A DNA stretch of 41,190 nt from Polaromonas sp. (GCA_025362315.1 JANYGP010000034.1:1-41190); one strand, 5' to 3'. Shown: positions 15,963-25,248, numbered from the stretch's first letter. Made by a program: numbers and translations. Notes: generated by a model from the sequence alone, not told the origin.

Positions 15963-17075
15963 TTAGCTAGCAGACAACCCATCGACCGCCTGAAACATCG
16001 CTTGCCGCGCCTGGCTGATGATCTGGCCGCGCCACAGGTCGGTGTCTGTGTAAAACGCTGTCATCATCTGCGCCTTGATCTGCTGGGCAAGTGTTGCAGG
16101 CGCATCTGGGTGGTTGTTTAGCCAATGCTCGGCGCGCAGGGCAGTGATCACGTCTAGCACCGGCACGGTGCCGTATTCCATCGCGATGCCTGTGTACTCG
16201 GCTTGTGGCGCTTCCTGGTTAATGGCGTGCCACATCAGGCCCGTCAGGAACGCCGACGTGGATGAACCGTCGTAGATGGATGTGATGGGCGTTGCTGCAT
16301 TGCCGTCTCGGCCGCCGCCCCACCAGCTTCTGGCGCGCGCAATGGCTTTGGCGTCGTCTTTGCCTGCCCAGATGCGTTCGCCGTGGCCGCTGGCTCCCAG
16401 GCCCGTGTGCAGGTCAATCCAGGCAACTTGTTTGGCATGTGCAGCGTGCTGACGCAGCACGCTGCGCAGTGTCTGGTTGCTCCAGGTTGGGCTGGTACCG
16501 CCGTAAAAAAGGCCATCTGCAAACTCATGTTGCCCTTGCGTGATGGCTGACTGAAAAGCTGCTTCTCCGTTTTTCGCAATGAAATTGGCAATTGCTGCCT
16601 GGTTGTCGGCATCTGGCGGCCATTGTTCAGGCAGGGCCAGTGCATGCAGCGCGCGGTAGGGGGCGTTGTCCGGCAGGGCAAAGCGGAAGTCCTGAAAGTT
16701 GCGGTTCAAGTCCACATTCTCATGCGTTGTGCGGCGGATGTGTGAAAAGCCATAGGGGTTGAGTGCATGGATGTACAGCACCGCTGTACCTGCTGTGCGT
16801 GCTTTTTCAAGCCATTCAGCATCGTGCAGCCCTTGCACCTGCACGCCGCTGCCGCAGTAGCCTTCTGCACCGTGACAAGCGCTGCTGATGATCAACAGGT
16901 GGGTTGCATCCATCGGACCGTCGCGTGCCACGTCCATCGCCAGCTCTTCGCCATCGCGGCCTTTCAGGGGGTGAGCGTGTGACTGGACGTGGACACCCGC
17001 TGTGGCCGCAGCTTCTAAAAACTTGATCCTGGCCTGCGCGTAGCTGCTGGAGAAGGCTTCTGGTATGGGAATCAT
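15963..17075 (-). CDS. DUF2817/M14-like zinc peptidase family protein
   Basis: This 370-residue protein has the zinc site pattern of carboxypeptidase-like amidohydrolases: SACHGAEGYCG with His68 and Glu71, a later WIDLHTGLG with the third ligand His, and NPYGF and NLNRNF-like segments (LNPYGFSHIRR, DLNRNFQDF) typical of M14. A catalytic Glu is likely in the C-terminal part (IAMEYGTVPVLDV). There is no signal peptide, so it should act in the cytoplasm; the substrate is unknown. The N-terminal EAFSSSYAQARIKFLEAA is common in DUF2817. A copy of the 45-bp repeat lies just upstream, between this gene and the ligase gene. Confidence 0.82.
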   Translation of the reverse strand: MIPIPEAFSSSYAQARIKFLEAAATAGVHVQSHAHPLKGRDGEELAMDVARDGPMDATHLLIISSACHGAEGYCGSGVQVQGLHDAEWLEKARTAGTAVLYIHALNPYGFSHIRRTTHENVDLNRNFQDFRFALPDNAPYRALHALALPEQWPPDADNQAAIANFIAKNGEAAFQSAITQGQHEFADGLFYGGTSPTWSNQTLRSVLRQHAAHAKQVAWIDLHTGLGASGHGERIWAGKDDAKAIARARSWWGGGRDGNAATPITSIYDGSSTSAFLTGLMWHAINQEAPQAEYTGIAMEYGTVPVLDVITALRAEHWLNNHPDAPATLAQQIKAQMMTAFYTDTDLWRGQIISQARQAMFQAVDGLSAS

Positions 17076-17099
17076 TGTTTTTCACCTGTATAAATGAGC

Positions 17100-17145
17100 T
17101 GTAGCCCAAACAAATAGGGCGCTAGTAGCTCCTGAATAAATAGCT
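17100..17145 (+). repeat. Dispersed ~45-bp repeat, copy 3 (intergenic)
   Basis: The copy reads TGTAGCCCAAACAAATAGGG, CGCTAGTAGCTCCTG, then AATAAATAGCTAA. It fills most of the 82-bp gap between the ligase stop and the DUF2817 gene start. Confidence 0.88.
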
Positions 17146-17157
17146 AATTGTTAAAAG

Positions 17158-18066
17158 CTAATCTTCCCGTATGCGCATAAAACTGGCAAAGCGTGGAATG
17201 CCGCTGTCGTTCAAACCCCGGTAGCGGTACGTGACCTGGCTGCCGACTGCTGGCGGGTTTTGCCGCTGCGCATCGCTGAAACCTGTGCCTAATTTAAAGC
17301 GCTTGGCAGCTGCACCATCTTTGGCAGGAACTTCCACCAGGAGCGCACCCAACTGGCCTGCATACTTGCCTTTGCCAGAGATATACGCAATGACTTTAGC
17401 CTCCGCATCATCGTGGGTTTTGACTTTGAGCAGATCGTCGTTGCGTGCGCCTTTGTACAGCGAGCTGCCGCGGTGCAGCATCAGGCCCTCAGCGCCGGCT
17501 TTGGTGATTTGTTTGAGCTGGCTTTGCAGCGCAGCGTGGCTGGTCACTTTGTTTTGCGCGACGGCTTGTACCCAGGGTACAGCCAGTTTGCCCACCACAT
17601 TGTTGAGTGTCGAAAGACGTTCAGTAAACGGGCCCGGCTCGGCAGGCAGGTCAAACACCATGAACTTCATGCCGCGCCAGGCTGCATCGTCAGGGCTTTG
17701 CTGGCGCACGGTGGACACTGCTTTTTGAAACTGCCCCCGCCCAGCCCACAGCTCGCCGTCCATCGGTGTTGTTGGCCAGTTCGCTGTAAACCAGACTGGC
17801 GTATTAATAGTTTGCCCGCCGCGGGTCAGCAGCTGTTGCCCATCCCAGTAGCCGCGAACGCCATCGTATTTTTCACTGACCCAGTAGTCGGCGAGTGGGG
17901 TAGAGGGGCTGTAAATGTTGGCCAGCATCAGCGCGGGTTTGGTGTCGGCTGCCAGTGCAATGGGCACTGTGGCATAACCAATAGCTGCCAAGAGCAAGGC
18001 CAGGACGCTATGTTTTAAATAGCTGCTTGCGCTTACATTCCGTGCGCTAGAGTCGTATTTCATCAC
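17158..18066 (-). CDS. Exported ATP-dependent DNA ligase (LigE-type)
   Basis: This 302-residue minimal ATP-dependent DNA ligase has an adenylation domain with motif I KYDGVRGYW (nucleophile Lys66 in SEKYDG), motif III FMVFDLP, motif IV EGLMLHRG and motif V LLKVKTHDDAEAKV. A short OB domain ends in VTYRYRGLNDSGIPRF. Residues about 19-40 (HSVLALLLAAIGYATVPIALAA) form a signal peptide, so the enzyme should work in the periplasm, as proposed for Lig E proteins of competent betaproteobacteria and Neisseria. It may repair incoming or extracellular DNA. The residues before the hydrophobic core (MKYDSSARNVSASSYLK) come from the 45-bp repeat, so the signal peptide's start has been rewritten. Confidence 0.88.
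   Translation of the reverse strand: MMKYDSSARNVSASSYLKHSVLALLLAAIGYATVPIALAADTKPALMLANIYSPSTPLADYWVSEKYDGVRGYWDGQQLLTRGGQTINTPVWFTANWPTTPMDGELWAGRGQFQKAVSTVRQQSPDDAAWRGMKFMVFDLPAEPGPFTERLSTLNNVVGKLAVPWVQAVAQNKVTSHAALQSQLKQITKAGAEGLMLHRGSSLYKGARNDDLLKVKTHDDAEAKVIAYISGKGKYAGQLGALLVEVPAKDGAAAKRFKLGTGFSDAQRQNPPAVGSQVTYRYRGLNDSGIPRFASFMRIRED
18008..18052 (-). repeat. Dispersed ~45-bp repeat, copy 4, in ligase signal-peptide region
   Basis: On the minus strand it reads CTCTAGCGCACGG, then GTAAGCGCAAGCAGCTATTT. It encodes residues about 5-20 of the exported ligase, in a reading frame different from the other coding copies. It shares GCGCAAGCAGCTATT exactly with the copy at 23337. Confidence 0.82.
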
Positions 18067-18279
18067 TCCCTCCCCTGCCGGGGGAGGGCTGGGGTGGGGG
18101 CAAGCGCAGAAAGCTTGTTTGTATCGTGTGTGCCCCCATCCCTACCCCACGTGTCGCTGCAAGACGCAGCAACCCTTTGGCCTGTCCAAGTCCGCGCAGG
18201 CGGACTTGGAGCCGCAGGCCGCAGCCCCGGGAGGGGAAGGGGCAAGAGACAGTGCTGCGATCTTGTCATTGCCAAAAGA
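18067..18279. repeat. GC-rich palindromic repeat cluster between ligase and fabI
   Basis: There is no gene in these 213 bases. They contain C/G-run palindromes (CCCTCCCCTGCC/GGGGGAGGG at 18068-18088), an inverted pair GGGGTGGGGGCA (18091-18102) and TGCCCCCATCCC (18131-18142), and a perfect hairpin with 11-bp arms at 18185-18195 and 18200-18210 around GCAG. It is similar in style to the palindrome in hrpA. It could also terminate fabI transcription, though no T-run follows. Confidence 0.7.
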
Positions 18280-19074
18280 TCAATTTCCAAACGGCTCAGC
18301 AATCCCACCGACCACCTGACTGAACCCGCCATCGACATACGTGATCTCGCCCGTCACGCCACTGGCCAAATCGCTGAGCAGGAACGCCGCCACATTGCCC
18401 ACTTCATCAATCGTCACATTGCGGCGCATCGGCGCAGCAGCAGCAACTGCGCCGAGAATTTTGCTGAAACCCGCAATTCCACTGGCGGCTAAAGTTTTGA
18501 TCGGCCCGGCGCTGATGCCGTTACAGCGAATGCCTTTGGGGCCGAGTGACTCCGCGGTGTAGCGTACTGATGCCTCCAGGCTGGCTTTGGCCAGGCCCAT
18601 CGTGTTGTAGTTGGGCAGCACGCGCAACGCGCCCAGATAGGTAAGGGTGAGCAGGGCGGACTTGTCATTGAGGTACGGCAGCGCAGCCTTGGCCATTGCC
18701 GGAAAGCTGTAGGCGCTGATGTCATGCGCAACCTTGAAGCCTTCGCGGCTCAAGCCTTCCAGAAAGTCGCCCGAAATGGCTTCTTTGGGCGCAAAGCCAA
18801 TGCTGTGTACAAAGCCGTCAAACTTCGGCCACACCTTGGCCAGGTCGGTAAAAAGCTGGGTGATTTGCTCGTCGCTGCCCACGTCGCAGTCATAAATCAG
18901 GGTCGAATCAAAATCGGCCGCAAACTCGGTAATGCGTGTCTTGAACCGCTCACCCACATAGGCAAAAGCCAGCTCCGCACCTTGTGCTTTGCAGGCCCTG
19001 GAAATGCCATAAGCAATCGAGCGGTTGCTCAAAACGCCTGTGATCAATAATTTTTTGCCGTCTAGAAAGCCCAT
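18280..19074 (-). CDS. fabI: Enoyl-[acyl-carrier-protein] reductase (NADH) FabI
   Basis: It performs the last reduction of fatty-acid elongation, trans-2-enoyl-ACP to acyl-ACP, in the cytoplasm. The 264-residue SDR protein has the cofactor loop [23 protein letters not shown], and the catalytic Tyr156-(X6)-Lys163 in YNTMGLAK, numbering as in E. coli FabI, with Tyr146 in TYLGA. The C-terminus has [12 protein letters not shown] 19074 is chosen because AAGGA lies just upstream and homologues begin MGFLDGKK; the open frame extends to 19158. It is divergent from the yejA gene with only 37 bp between starts. Confidence 0.96.
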   Translation of the reverse strand: MGFLDGKKLLITGVLSNRSIAYGISRACKAQGAELAFAYVGERFKTRITEFAADFDSTLIYDCDVGSDEQITQLFTDLAKVWPKFDGFVHSIGFAPKEAISGDFLEGLSREGFKVAHDISAYSFPAMAKAALPYLNDKSALLTLTYLGALRVLPNYNTMGLAKASLEASVRYTAESLGPKGIRCNGISAGPIKTLAASGIAGFSKILGAVAAAAPMRRNVTIDEVGNVAAFLLSDLASGVTGEITYVDGGFSQVVGGIAEPFGN

Positions 19075-19111
19075 GTCGTTTTCCTTGTCAAAAATCTTGC
19101 AGAATTGTGAC

Positions 19112-20908
19112 ATGCGCGTATGGATGTGTTTTTCACTGCTGATGTTGAGTTTGAACACTTGGGCAGCGCACGCTTATGCGCAGTTTGGTGATGTCTTGTA
19201 CCCACCTGGTTTCTCCCATTTCAGCTACGTCAATCCGGCTGCGCCCAAGGGCGGCGAGATCCGCATGGTGCCGCCAACGCGCCCCACCAACTTTGACAAA
19301 TTCAATCCGTTCACATTGCGCGGCACTGCGCCGTATGGCATCGGCACATTGATGTTTGAAAGTCTGCTGGTTGGTAATTCTGAAGAACCCACCACGGCCT
19401 ACGGCTTGCTGGCTGAAGATGTTGATGTTGCACCTGACAAACTTTCGGCTACGTTTCGCCTCAACTTCAAAGCCAGATTTCAGGACGGCTCGCCTGTGCT
19501 GGCGGCAGATGTGGTGCACTCATACACGCAGCTGGTCAGCAAGCTTGCCGCACCTCAGTTCCGCACGATTTATGCAGAAGTCAAAGGCGTGGTAGCGGTC
19601 AGTGAACGCGTGGTGCGCTTTGACTTTGCCACGCCTAACCCGGAGCTGCCACTGGTGGTGGGCGGCATGCCAGTTTTCAGTGCCAGGTGGGGAGGCGGCA
19701 AACCGTTTGACAAGATCGTGGCAGACATTCCGTTGGGCTCGGGTCCGTACAAACTGCCTAGCAACAAAATGGGGCGCGACATCACTTATGAGCGTGACGC
19801 CAAATACTGGGCAGCTGATTTGCCCACACGCAAAGGGCAATTTAATTTTGACCGCATCACTTTCAAAATTTACCTTGACGAAACCTCGCGTTTTGAAGGC
19901 CTGAAAGCAGGCGAATATGACTTCATGCGCGAATTTATTTCGCGCAACTGGGCGCGTCAATACACCGGCAAGCAATTCACGTCAGGTGAGTTGGTCAAGC
20001 GTGCGTTTGAAAACCGCAACCCGGGTGACTTTCAGGGCTATGTGTTCAATCTGCGCAAACCCAAATTTCAGGACGTTCGTATCCGGCAGGCCATTGGACT
20101 GGCCATAGACTTTGAATGGATGAACCGCCAGCTGTTCTACGGCATTTACAAACGCGTTAACGGGTATTTTCCAAACAGCGAATTTCATGCCGAAGGCCTG
20201 CCGAAAGCCGATGAGCTGGCGCTGCTGGAGCCACTGCGAAACAAGTTGGTACCCGCTGTGTTTGGCCCGGTGCCAGTAGGTGCCAGCACCGAGCCGCCCG
20301 GCAGTCTGCGCGATAACTTGCGCAAGGCGCAGGCACTGCTCAAAGAGGCCGGCTGGGAGTACAAAAACGGCGCGCTGCGCAACAGTGCAGGCGAGGCTTT
20401 CACAATAGAGTTTTTAAGCGACCAGCCGTCATTAATCCGTGTGGTGGGCCCATTTCAAAAAGCGCTTGAAAAGCTCGGTATCACGCTGCAGTATCGGGTC
20501 GTGGACTTTTCATTGTCCAAGCAAAAAATGGATACGTTCGACTTTGAGCTGACCACCGCTAGACTGCCAGGCTCAACTGCCCCAGGCGGTGAGTTAATAG
20601 AACGCTTTGGCTCCGAGTCCGCCAAAACACCCGGATCGTCCAACATTTGGGGAATTGCAGACCCGGCTGTCGATGCGTTGCTACAAAAAATAGTGTCGGC
20701 TACCACCCGGCCAGAGTTGTCAGCTGCTGCGAGGGCGCTCGACCGCGTGTTGACCCACGGCCAGTACTCGGTACCGCAGTACTACGGTGATGCGTTTTTG
20801 ATTGGCTACCGGCCGGGTCAGTTTGAACTGCCTGCTGTCATTCCGCCGTATTACCAGGCTGACACCTGGGCCATGAGTACCTGGTGGCCATCTGCCAGGA
20901 ACAAATAG
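19112..20908 (+). CDS. yejA: Peptide ABC transporter substrate-binding protein (YejA-like)
   Basis: The product has 598 residues from ATG 19112, with a signal peptide [23 protein letters not shown] and an SBP_bac_5 (DppA/OppA-type) periplasmic binding fold. YejA features are [17 protein letters not shown] and [16 protein letters not shown] at the start, LGSGPYKL, and [26 protein letters not shown]. It binds oligopeptides (in E. coli, microcin C-like heptapeptide-nucleotides) for the YejBEF permease. The four genes yejA-B-E-F are packed with 1-bp gaps or overlaps, so they form one operon. The frame runs upstream to 19025, into fabI's start, and that extension would hide the signal peptide. Confidence 0.93.
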   Translation: MRVWMCFSLLMLSLNTWAAHAYAQFGDVLYPPGFSHFSYVNPAAPKGGEIRMVPPTRPTNFDKFNPFTLRGTAPYGIGTLMFESLLVGNSEEPTTAYGLLAEDVDVAPDKLSATFRLNFKARFQDGSPVLAADVVHSYTQLVSKLAAPQFRTIYAEVKGVVAVSERVVRFDFATPNPELPLVVGGMPVFSARWGGGKPFDKIVADIPLGSGPYKLPSNKMGRDITYERDAKYWAADLPTRKGQFNFDRITFKIYLDETSRFEGLKAGEYDFMREFISRNWARQYTGKQFTSGELVKRAFENRNPGDFQGYVFNLRKPKFQDVRIRQAIGLAIDFEWMNRQLFYGIYKRVNGYFPNSEFHAEGLPKADELALLEPLRNKLVPAVFGPVPVGASTEPPGSLRDNLRKAQALLKEAGWEYKNGALRNSAGEAFTIEFLSDQPSLIRVVGPFQKALEKLGITLQYRVVDFSLSKQKMDTFDFELTTARLPGSTAPGGELIERFGSESAKTPGSSNIWGIADPAVDALLQKIVSATTRPELSAAARALDRVLTHGQYSVPQYYGDAFLIGYRPGQFELPAVIPPYYQADTWAMSTWWPSARNK

Positions 20909-20909
20909 C

Positions 20910-21944
20910 ATGGCCAGCTACATCCTCAAACGCTTGCTGCTGATGATTCCGACTTTGTTTGGCGTGCTGCTGTTGACGTTTGCGATGGTGCAGTTTGTAC
21001 CCGGCGGGCCAGTTGAGCAGATGGTGGCGCAGCTGCAGGGGCGTGACTCGGGCGGGGAGGGCGCTGCGGCATCTGGAGCGGGGTATCGAGGCCGGCAAGG
21101 CATTGATGCCAAACGCATTGAAGAAATCAAGGTTTTGTACGGCTTTGACAAACCGGTGCTGGAGCGCTTTTGGCAGATGCTGGGTCAGTTTGCAAGGTTT
21201 GACCTGGGCAAAAGCTTTTACCAAAACAAAGACGTGTGGGAGTTGGTCAAAGACAAACTGCCCGTGTCCATCAGCCTGGGCCTGTGGACGTTTTTCATCA
21301 GCTACCTGATAGCTGTGCCGCTGGGCATCGCCAAGGCAGTTCGCGCGGGTTCGCGTTTTGACTTCTGGACCAGCCTGATCGTCTTGGTGGGATACGCTAT
21401 TCCCGGCTTTGTGCTGGGCGTTGCGCTGCTGGTGATTTTTGGTGGGCAATTGCAGTGGTTTCCGCTGCGCGGGCTGACGTCAAGCAACTGGGAAACGCTG
21501 AGCTGGGGCGCAAAAATTACCGACTATTTGTGGCACATCACACTGCCCATCATTGCGATGGTGCTGGGCAGCTTTGCGGTAACAGCGGTGCTGACCAAAA
21601 ATTCGTTTCTGGAAGAGATTCGCAAGCAGTACGTGCTAACGGCCCGGGCCAAGGGCCTGAGCGAGCGGCAAGTGCTGTACAAGCATGTTTTTCGCAATGC
21701 GTTGATCCCGATCATCACGGGTTTTCCGGCGGCTTTTATTGGCGCGTTTTTTACCGGGTCGCTGCTGATTGAAACGCTGTTTTCGCTGGATGGTTTGGGG
21801 CTGCTCAGTTATGAAAGCGTAATTCGTCGTGATTACCCGGTGGTGCTGGGCACGCTGTATTTGTTCACGTTGATTGGTCTGGCGACCAAACTCATCAGCG
21901 ATCTTTGTTATGTTTTAGTTGACCCCCGAGTGAAATTCGACTGA
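20910..21944 (+). CDS. yejB: Peptide ABC transporter permease YejB
   Basis: This 344-residue inner-membrane permease of the DppB/OppB class begins MASYILKRLLLMIPTLFGVL and has FVPGGPVEQMV. A YejB-typical insertion (QLQGRDSGGEGAAASGAGY) precedes IEEIKVLYGFDKP. About six membrane helices follow. The EAA-loop motif is at YVLTARAKGLSERQVLYKHVFRNALIP, which contacts the ATPase. It ends LVDPRVKFD. It starts one base after the yejA stop, and its stop overlaps the yejE start (TGATG). Confidence 0.95.
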   Translation: MASYILKRLLLMIPTLFGVLLLTFAMVQFVPGGPVEQMVAQLQGRDSGGEGAAASGAGYRGRQGIDAKRIEEIKVLYGFDKPVLERFWQMLGQFARFDLGKSFYQNKDVWELVKDKLPVSISLGLWTFFISYLIAVPLGIAKAVRAGSRFDFWTSLIVLVGYAIPGFVLGVALLVIFGGQLQWFPLRGLTSSNWETLSWGAKITDYLWHITLPIIAMVLGSFAVTAVLTKNSFLEEIRKQYVLTARAKGLSERQVLYKHVFRNALIPIITGFPAAFIGAFFTGSLLIETLFSLDGLGLLSYESVIRRDYPVVLGTLYLFTLIGLATKLISDLCYVLVDPRVKFD

Positions 21945-22978
21945 TGAGCACGATTTCGCTTTCACCCTCCAAGCGCGCCTGGTTGCGCTTTAAAAAGAAC
22001 AAACTTGGCTTTTGGAGTTTTGTCATTTTTTCGACGCTGGTTGTTCTCAGTCTCTTGGCGGATGTGCTGTCTACCGACAAGCCATTGATCGTCAGCTACA
22101 AAAGTCAGCTTTACTTCCCGGTGCTTAAAGACTATTCAGAAAAAACCTTTGACGGCGACTTTGACACGCCTGCTGACTATCTGGACCCATTCATCAAAGA
22201 CAAGCTGACGACCAGCCCTAACTGGGCCGTTTACGCGCCCAACCCATACGGTCCCAAAAACATCAATTACTTCGCCAAATCGCCCAATCCGTCAGCCCCG
22301 TCACGGGACAACTTGCTGGGCACCGACGACCGCGGGCGCGACCTGCTGGCGCAATTGATTTACGGTTTTCGCTTGTCGGTGCTCTTTGGACTGGCACTAA
22401 CTGCAATTGGCGTCGTCATTGGCGTTATCACAGGCGCGATTCAGGGGTACGCAGGCGGAAAAACCGATTTGGTAGCGCAGCGATTTATCGAGATTTGGGG
22501 GTCGATGCCAGAGCTGTATCTCTTGATCATTTTCAGCGCGGTGTTTGCGCCCAGCGTGGCGCTGCTGCTGTTCTTACTCAGCTTGTTTGGCTGGATGGGG
22601 CTTAGCGACTACGTACGCGCCGAGTTTTTACGCAACCGCCAGCTGGACTATGTTCGCGCGGCGCGGGCGCTGGGCGTCAGCAATTTACAGATCATGTGGC
22701 GACACATCTTGCCCAACAGCATGACGCCAGTCGTCACGTTTTTGCCGTTTCGCATGAGTGCGGCGATCTTGGCGCTGACGTCACTGGATTTTCTGGGCTT
22801 GGGTGTGCCGCCGGGGACGCCATCGCTGGGCGAGCTGCTCAGCCAGGGCAAGGCCAACATTGATGCGTGGTGGATTTCGCTGTCGACGTTTGCAGTGCTG
22901 GTGGTTACGCTGCTGCTGCTGACCTTCATGGGCGATGCGCTGCGTGATGCGCTGGACCCGAGGAAAGCAGACAAGTGA
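21944..22978 (+). CDS. yejE: Peptide ABC transporter permease YejE
   Basis: This is the second permease, 344 residues, of the DppC/OppC class. After the first helix (WSFVIFSTLVVLSLLADVLS) it has the long periplasmic segment that marks YejE (KPLIVSYKSQLYFP, FDTPADYLDPF). Next come LLGTDDRGRDLLAQLIYGFR, the EAA loop DYVRAARALGVSNLQIMWRH, and LGLGVPPGTPSLGELLSQGK near the end. It forms the transmembrane channel with YejB. The yejF start overlaps its stop by 4 bases. Confidence 0.95.
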   Translation: MSTISLSPSKRAWLRFKKNKLGFWSFVIFSTLVVLSLLADVLSTDKPLIVSYKSQLYFPVLKDYSEKTFDGDFDTPADYLDPFIKDKLTTSPNWAVYAPNPYGPKNINYFAKSPNPSAPSRDNLLGTDDRGRDLLAQLIYGFRLSVLFGLALTAIGVVIGVITGAIQGYAGGKTDLVAQRFIEIWGSMPELYLLIIFSAVFAPSVALLLFLLSLFGWMGLSDYVRAEFLRNRQLDYVRAARALGVSNLQIMWRHILPNSMTPVVTFLPFRMSAAILALTSLDFLGLGVPPGTPSLGELLSQGKANIDAWWISLSTFAVLVVTLLLLTFMGDALRDALDPRKADK

Positions 22979-24579
22979 ATATGCCTTTGCTCACGGTCAA
23001 AGACTTGCGCATTTCTTTTGCGGGCAAAGAGGTTGTTCACGGCATCGACTTTTCAATTGCGCCAGGTGAGAAGCTGGCACTCGTGGGCGAATCAGGCTCG
23101 GGCAAAACCATCACCGCACTCAGCCTGCTTCGCCTGGTGCAAAACGCCGAAGTCAGCGGCACGGCGGTTTTTCAGTCACCCAAAGGCGAAGTTGAACTGC
23201 TTGGCATGCCTGAGCGCCTGCTGCGTGGCATTCGCGGGCAAGACATTGCGATGATCTTTCAGGAGCCCATGACGGCGCTGAACCCGCTTTTCTCGATTGG
23301 CAACCAGATTGAAGAGATATTGGCATTAAAACAAGGTATGGCGCACAGAATACGGGCGCAAGCAGCTATTAAATTACTAGCAGACACCGGTATCACCGAG
23401 CCTGAACGCAGGGCTAATTGCTACCCGCACCAATTGTCGGGTGGCCAGCGCCAGCGCGCCATGATTGCGATGGCGCTGGCTTGTAACCCGAAGCTGCTGC
23501 TGGCAGACGAGCCGACCACCGCGCTTGATGTGACAGTTCGTACGCAGATATTGAACCTGCTTGCCGACCTGCAGCGCAAAAACGGCATGGCGGTGCTGAT
23601 GATCACGCACGATTTGAACCTGGTGCGCCGCTTTGCTGACCGGATTGCGGTGATGGAGAGCGGTGTCATTGTGGAGCAGGGCGCGGTCAACCACGTATTC
23701 GCCAGGCCGCAGCACGCCTACACCAAGAAGCTGATGGACAGCAAGCCGGTGCGCGATGTGCAGGAAGCGCCAGCCAACGCCTCGCTGCCACCGGTGATGC
23801 AAGCTAAAAATCTGCGCGTCAGCTACCCGGTCAGCGTGCCAGGCTTCAAAGGCTGGTTTAAAACGGGCGAGTTTGTAGCGGTGCAGGGCGCAAGTTTTAA
23901 TATCCCAGCGGGCCAAACGCTGGGTGTGATTGGCGAGTCGGGCTCGGGCAAGTCGAGCCTGGCGCTGGCGGCGCTGGGTTTGCACCCGTCCAAAGGAGAG
24001 TTGGACGTTGCTGGCAAATCGTGGAACGGCAACGCCGCCAATAACAAAGCCATTCGCAAAGCAGTGCAAGTGGTGTTTCAAGACCCGTTTTCGTCACTGT
24101 CGCCGCGCATGACGGTGGAGCAGATTGTGGGTGAGGGTTTGGCGGTGCATCAGCCGCATATCAAGGCTGTTCAAACGCAGCAACGCGTGCTGCAGGCGCT
24201 GCAAGAAGTCGGCATGACCCTGGTGCAATTCCCCGGCTTGCTGCAACGCTACCCGCACGAGTTTTCAGGCGGTCAGCGCCAGAGGATTGCCATTGCACGG
24301 GCGCTGATGGTCGAACCACAGTTACTGGTACTCGACGAGCCCACCAGCGCCCTGGATGTCACGATTCAAAAACAGATTTTGCAACTGCTGCAGCGCCTCC
24401 AACGTGAGCGGGGTTTGAGTTATTTGCTCATCACCCACGACGTCGACGTGATCCGCGCCATGGCGCATCAAGTGATGGTCCTCAAAGACGGTGTGGTGCT
24501 GGAGGCCGGGCCGCTGGCGCAAATCATGGATTCACCTGCACACCCGTATACGCGCACGCTGGTGGCTGCGCAAGATTAG
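22975..24579 (+). CDS. yejF: Peptide ABC transporter ATPase YejF (two ABC domains)
   Basis: This 534-residue ATPase has two fused nucleotide-binding domains. The first has Walker A GESGSGKT (38-45), signature LSGGQRQR and Walker B LLLADEPTTALD. The second (from about 265) has GESGSGKSS, FSGGQRQRIAIARAL and LLVLDEPTSALD. Each domain ends in an oligopeptide-transporter C-terminal stretch (HAYTKKLMDSKP and HPYTRTLVAAQD). It powers YejB/YejE. The GTG at 22975 overlaps yejE by 4 bases; ATG 22981 is an alternative. Residues about 121-134 (MAHRIRAQAAIKLL) coincide with a copy of the 45-bp repeat. The protein is not obviously longer than homologues there, so the repeat seems to have replaced rather than added sequence. 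Confidence 0.95.
   Translation: MNMPLLTVKDLRISFAGKEVVHGIDFSIAPGEKLALVGESGSGKTITALSLLRLVQNAEVSGTAVFQSPKGEVELLGMPERLLRGIRGQDIAMIFQEPMTALNPLFSIGNQIEEILALKQGMAHRIRAQAAIKLLADTGITEPERRANCYPHQLSGGQRQRAMIAMALACNPKLLLADEPTTALDVTVRTQILNLLADLQRKNGMAVLMITHDLNLVRRFADRIAVMESGVIVEQGAVNHVFARPQHAYTKKLMDSKPVRDVQEAPANASLPPVMQAKNLRVSYPVSVPGFKGWFKTGEFVAVQGASFNIPAGQTLGVIGESGSGKSSLALAALGLHPSKGELDVAGKSWNGNAANNKAIRKAVQVVFQDPFSSLSPRMTVEQIVGEGLAVHQPHIKAVQTQQRVLQALQEVGMTLVQFPGLLQRYPHEFSGGQRQRIAIARALMVEPQLLVLDEPTSALDVTIQKQILQLLQRLQRERGLSYLLITHDVDVIRAMAHQVMVLKDGVVLEAGPLAQIMDSPAHPYTRTLVAAQD
23337..23376 (+). repeat. Dispersed ~45-bp repeat, copy 5, in frame within yejF
   Basis: This divergent copy (GCGCACAGAATACGGGCGCA, then AGCAGCTATTAAATTA) lies in the helical subdomain of the first ATPase domain. 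It shares GGGCGCAAGCAGCT with copy 1 and GCGCAAGCAGCTATT with copy 4. The codon phase (GCG CAA GCA GCT) is the same as in hrpA and sseA. Confidence 0.7.
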
Positions 24580-24583
24580 GCTT

Positions 24584-24630
24584 GCTATAGATACAGGAGC
24601 TGCTAGCGCCCGTTTTACATCGTATAGAGC
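24584..24630 (-). repeat. Dispersed ~45-bp repeat, copy 6 (intergenic)
   Basis: On the plus strand it reads GCTATAGATACAGGAGCTGC, then TAGCGCCCGTTTTAC and ATCGTATAGAGC, the inverse orientation of the intergenic copies at 4118 and 17100. It fills the gap between the convergent yejF and doc stops. Confidence 0.85.
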
Positions 24631-24631
24631 C

Positions 24632-25027
24632 TTACTTGACTTGTTTTTTATGTGAATGCAGCCGCAGCCACTTGGCAAAAGCGTCTTCCGTGATGTCGCC
24701 TGTGGCAACAGCCAGCATGGTCAGCACGCAATCCGCATCATCAACAACAATCCGCCAGCCGTTGAGCTGCAAAAACAATTCTGCCGCCACCAGTGCGGTA
24801 CGCTTGTTGCCATCGATGAAGGCATGATTGCGCGAAATTCCGTAGCCATAAGCTGCGGCCAGTGCAGCTGCACCGGGCTGGCCATAAGCTGCCAGATTTT
24901 CTGGTTTGGCCAGGGCCGATTCGAGTAAATTAGCGTCACGCAAGCCAGCCCCACCGCCGTGCTCGGCCAGCTGCATGTCATGTATGGCGGTTAAAACCGT
25001 GCGGTCAATCCACCGCCAGGTCGTCAT
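24632..25027 (-). CDS. doc: Doc-type (Fic family) death-on-curing toxin
   Basis: This 131-residue toxin has the Fic/Doc motif HAFIDGNKR at residues 68-76. It begins with the Doc-style segment WIDRTVLTAIHDMQLAEHGG and has GLRDANLLESALAKPENL. Doc enzymes phosphorylate elongation factor EF-Tu and stop translation; that activity is assumed from the family. The start overlaps the stop of the upstream antitoxin gene by 4 bases (25024-25027), so the two are translationally coupled. The HxFxxGNKR motif is complete, so the toxin may be active. Confidence 0.92.
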   Translation of the reverse strand: MTTWRWIDRTVLTAIHDMQLAEHGGGAGLRDANLLESALAKPENLAAYGQPGAAALAAAYGYGISRNHAFIDGNKRTALVAAELFLQLNGWRIVVDDADCVLTMLAVATGDITEDAFAKWLRLHSHKKQVK

Positions 25028-25248
25028 TTGGCCAACTCGCGCAGCACAGCTCGCCGCTCTTTCATGATCTCGCGGCCAATTCGCATCTGTTCTTCAAATT
25101 CCGGGTTGTGCGAGGTGATACGCAGGCCATCTGGCGTCTCGGTCACATAAAAATCATCGCCTTTTTCCAGCCGCATTTGTGCCAATAAATCTTTGGGAAA
25201 AATGGCGCCAACAGAGTTTCCAATTTGCGTTAGTTTTAGCATGTGCAT
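25024..25248 (-). CDS. AbrB/MazE-like antitoxin partner of Doc
   Basis: This 74-residue protein begins MHMLKLTQIGNSVGAIFPKD, the swapped-hairpin AbrB/SpoVT DNA-binding fold (KLTQIGNSVG..FPK.LL..), followed by EKGDDFYVTETPDGLRI. The charged C-terminal helix (EEQMRIGREIMKERRAVLRELAK) would bind and block the toxin. A Phd-type antitoxin is the textbook partner of Doc; here the AbrB type takes that place, a combination also seen elsewhere. The N-terminal fold probably binds the palindrome directly upstream for autoregulation. Confidence 0.88.
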   Translation of the reverse strand: MHMLKLTQIGNSVGAIFPKDLLAQMRLEKGDDFYVTETPDGLRITSHNPEFEEQMRIGREIMKERRAVLRELAK

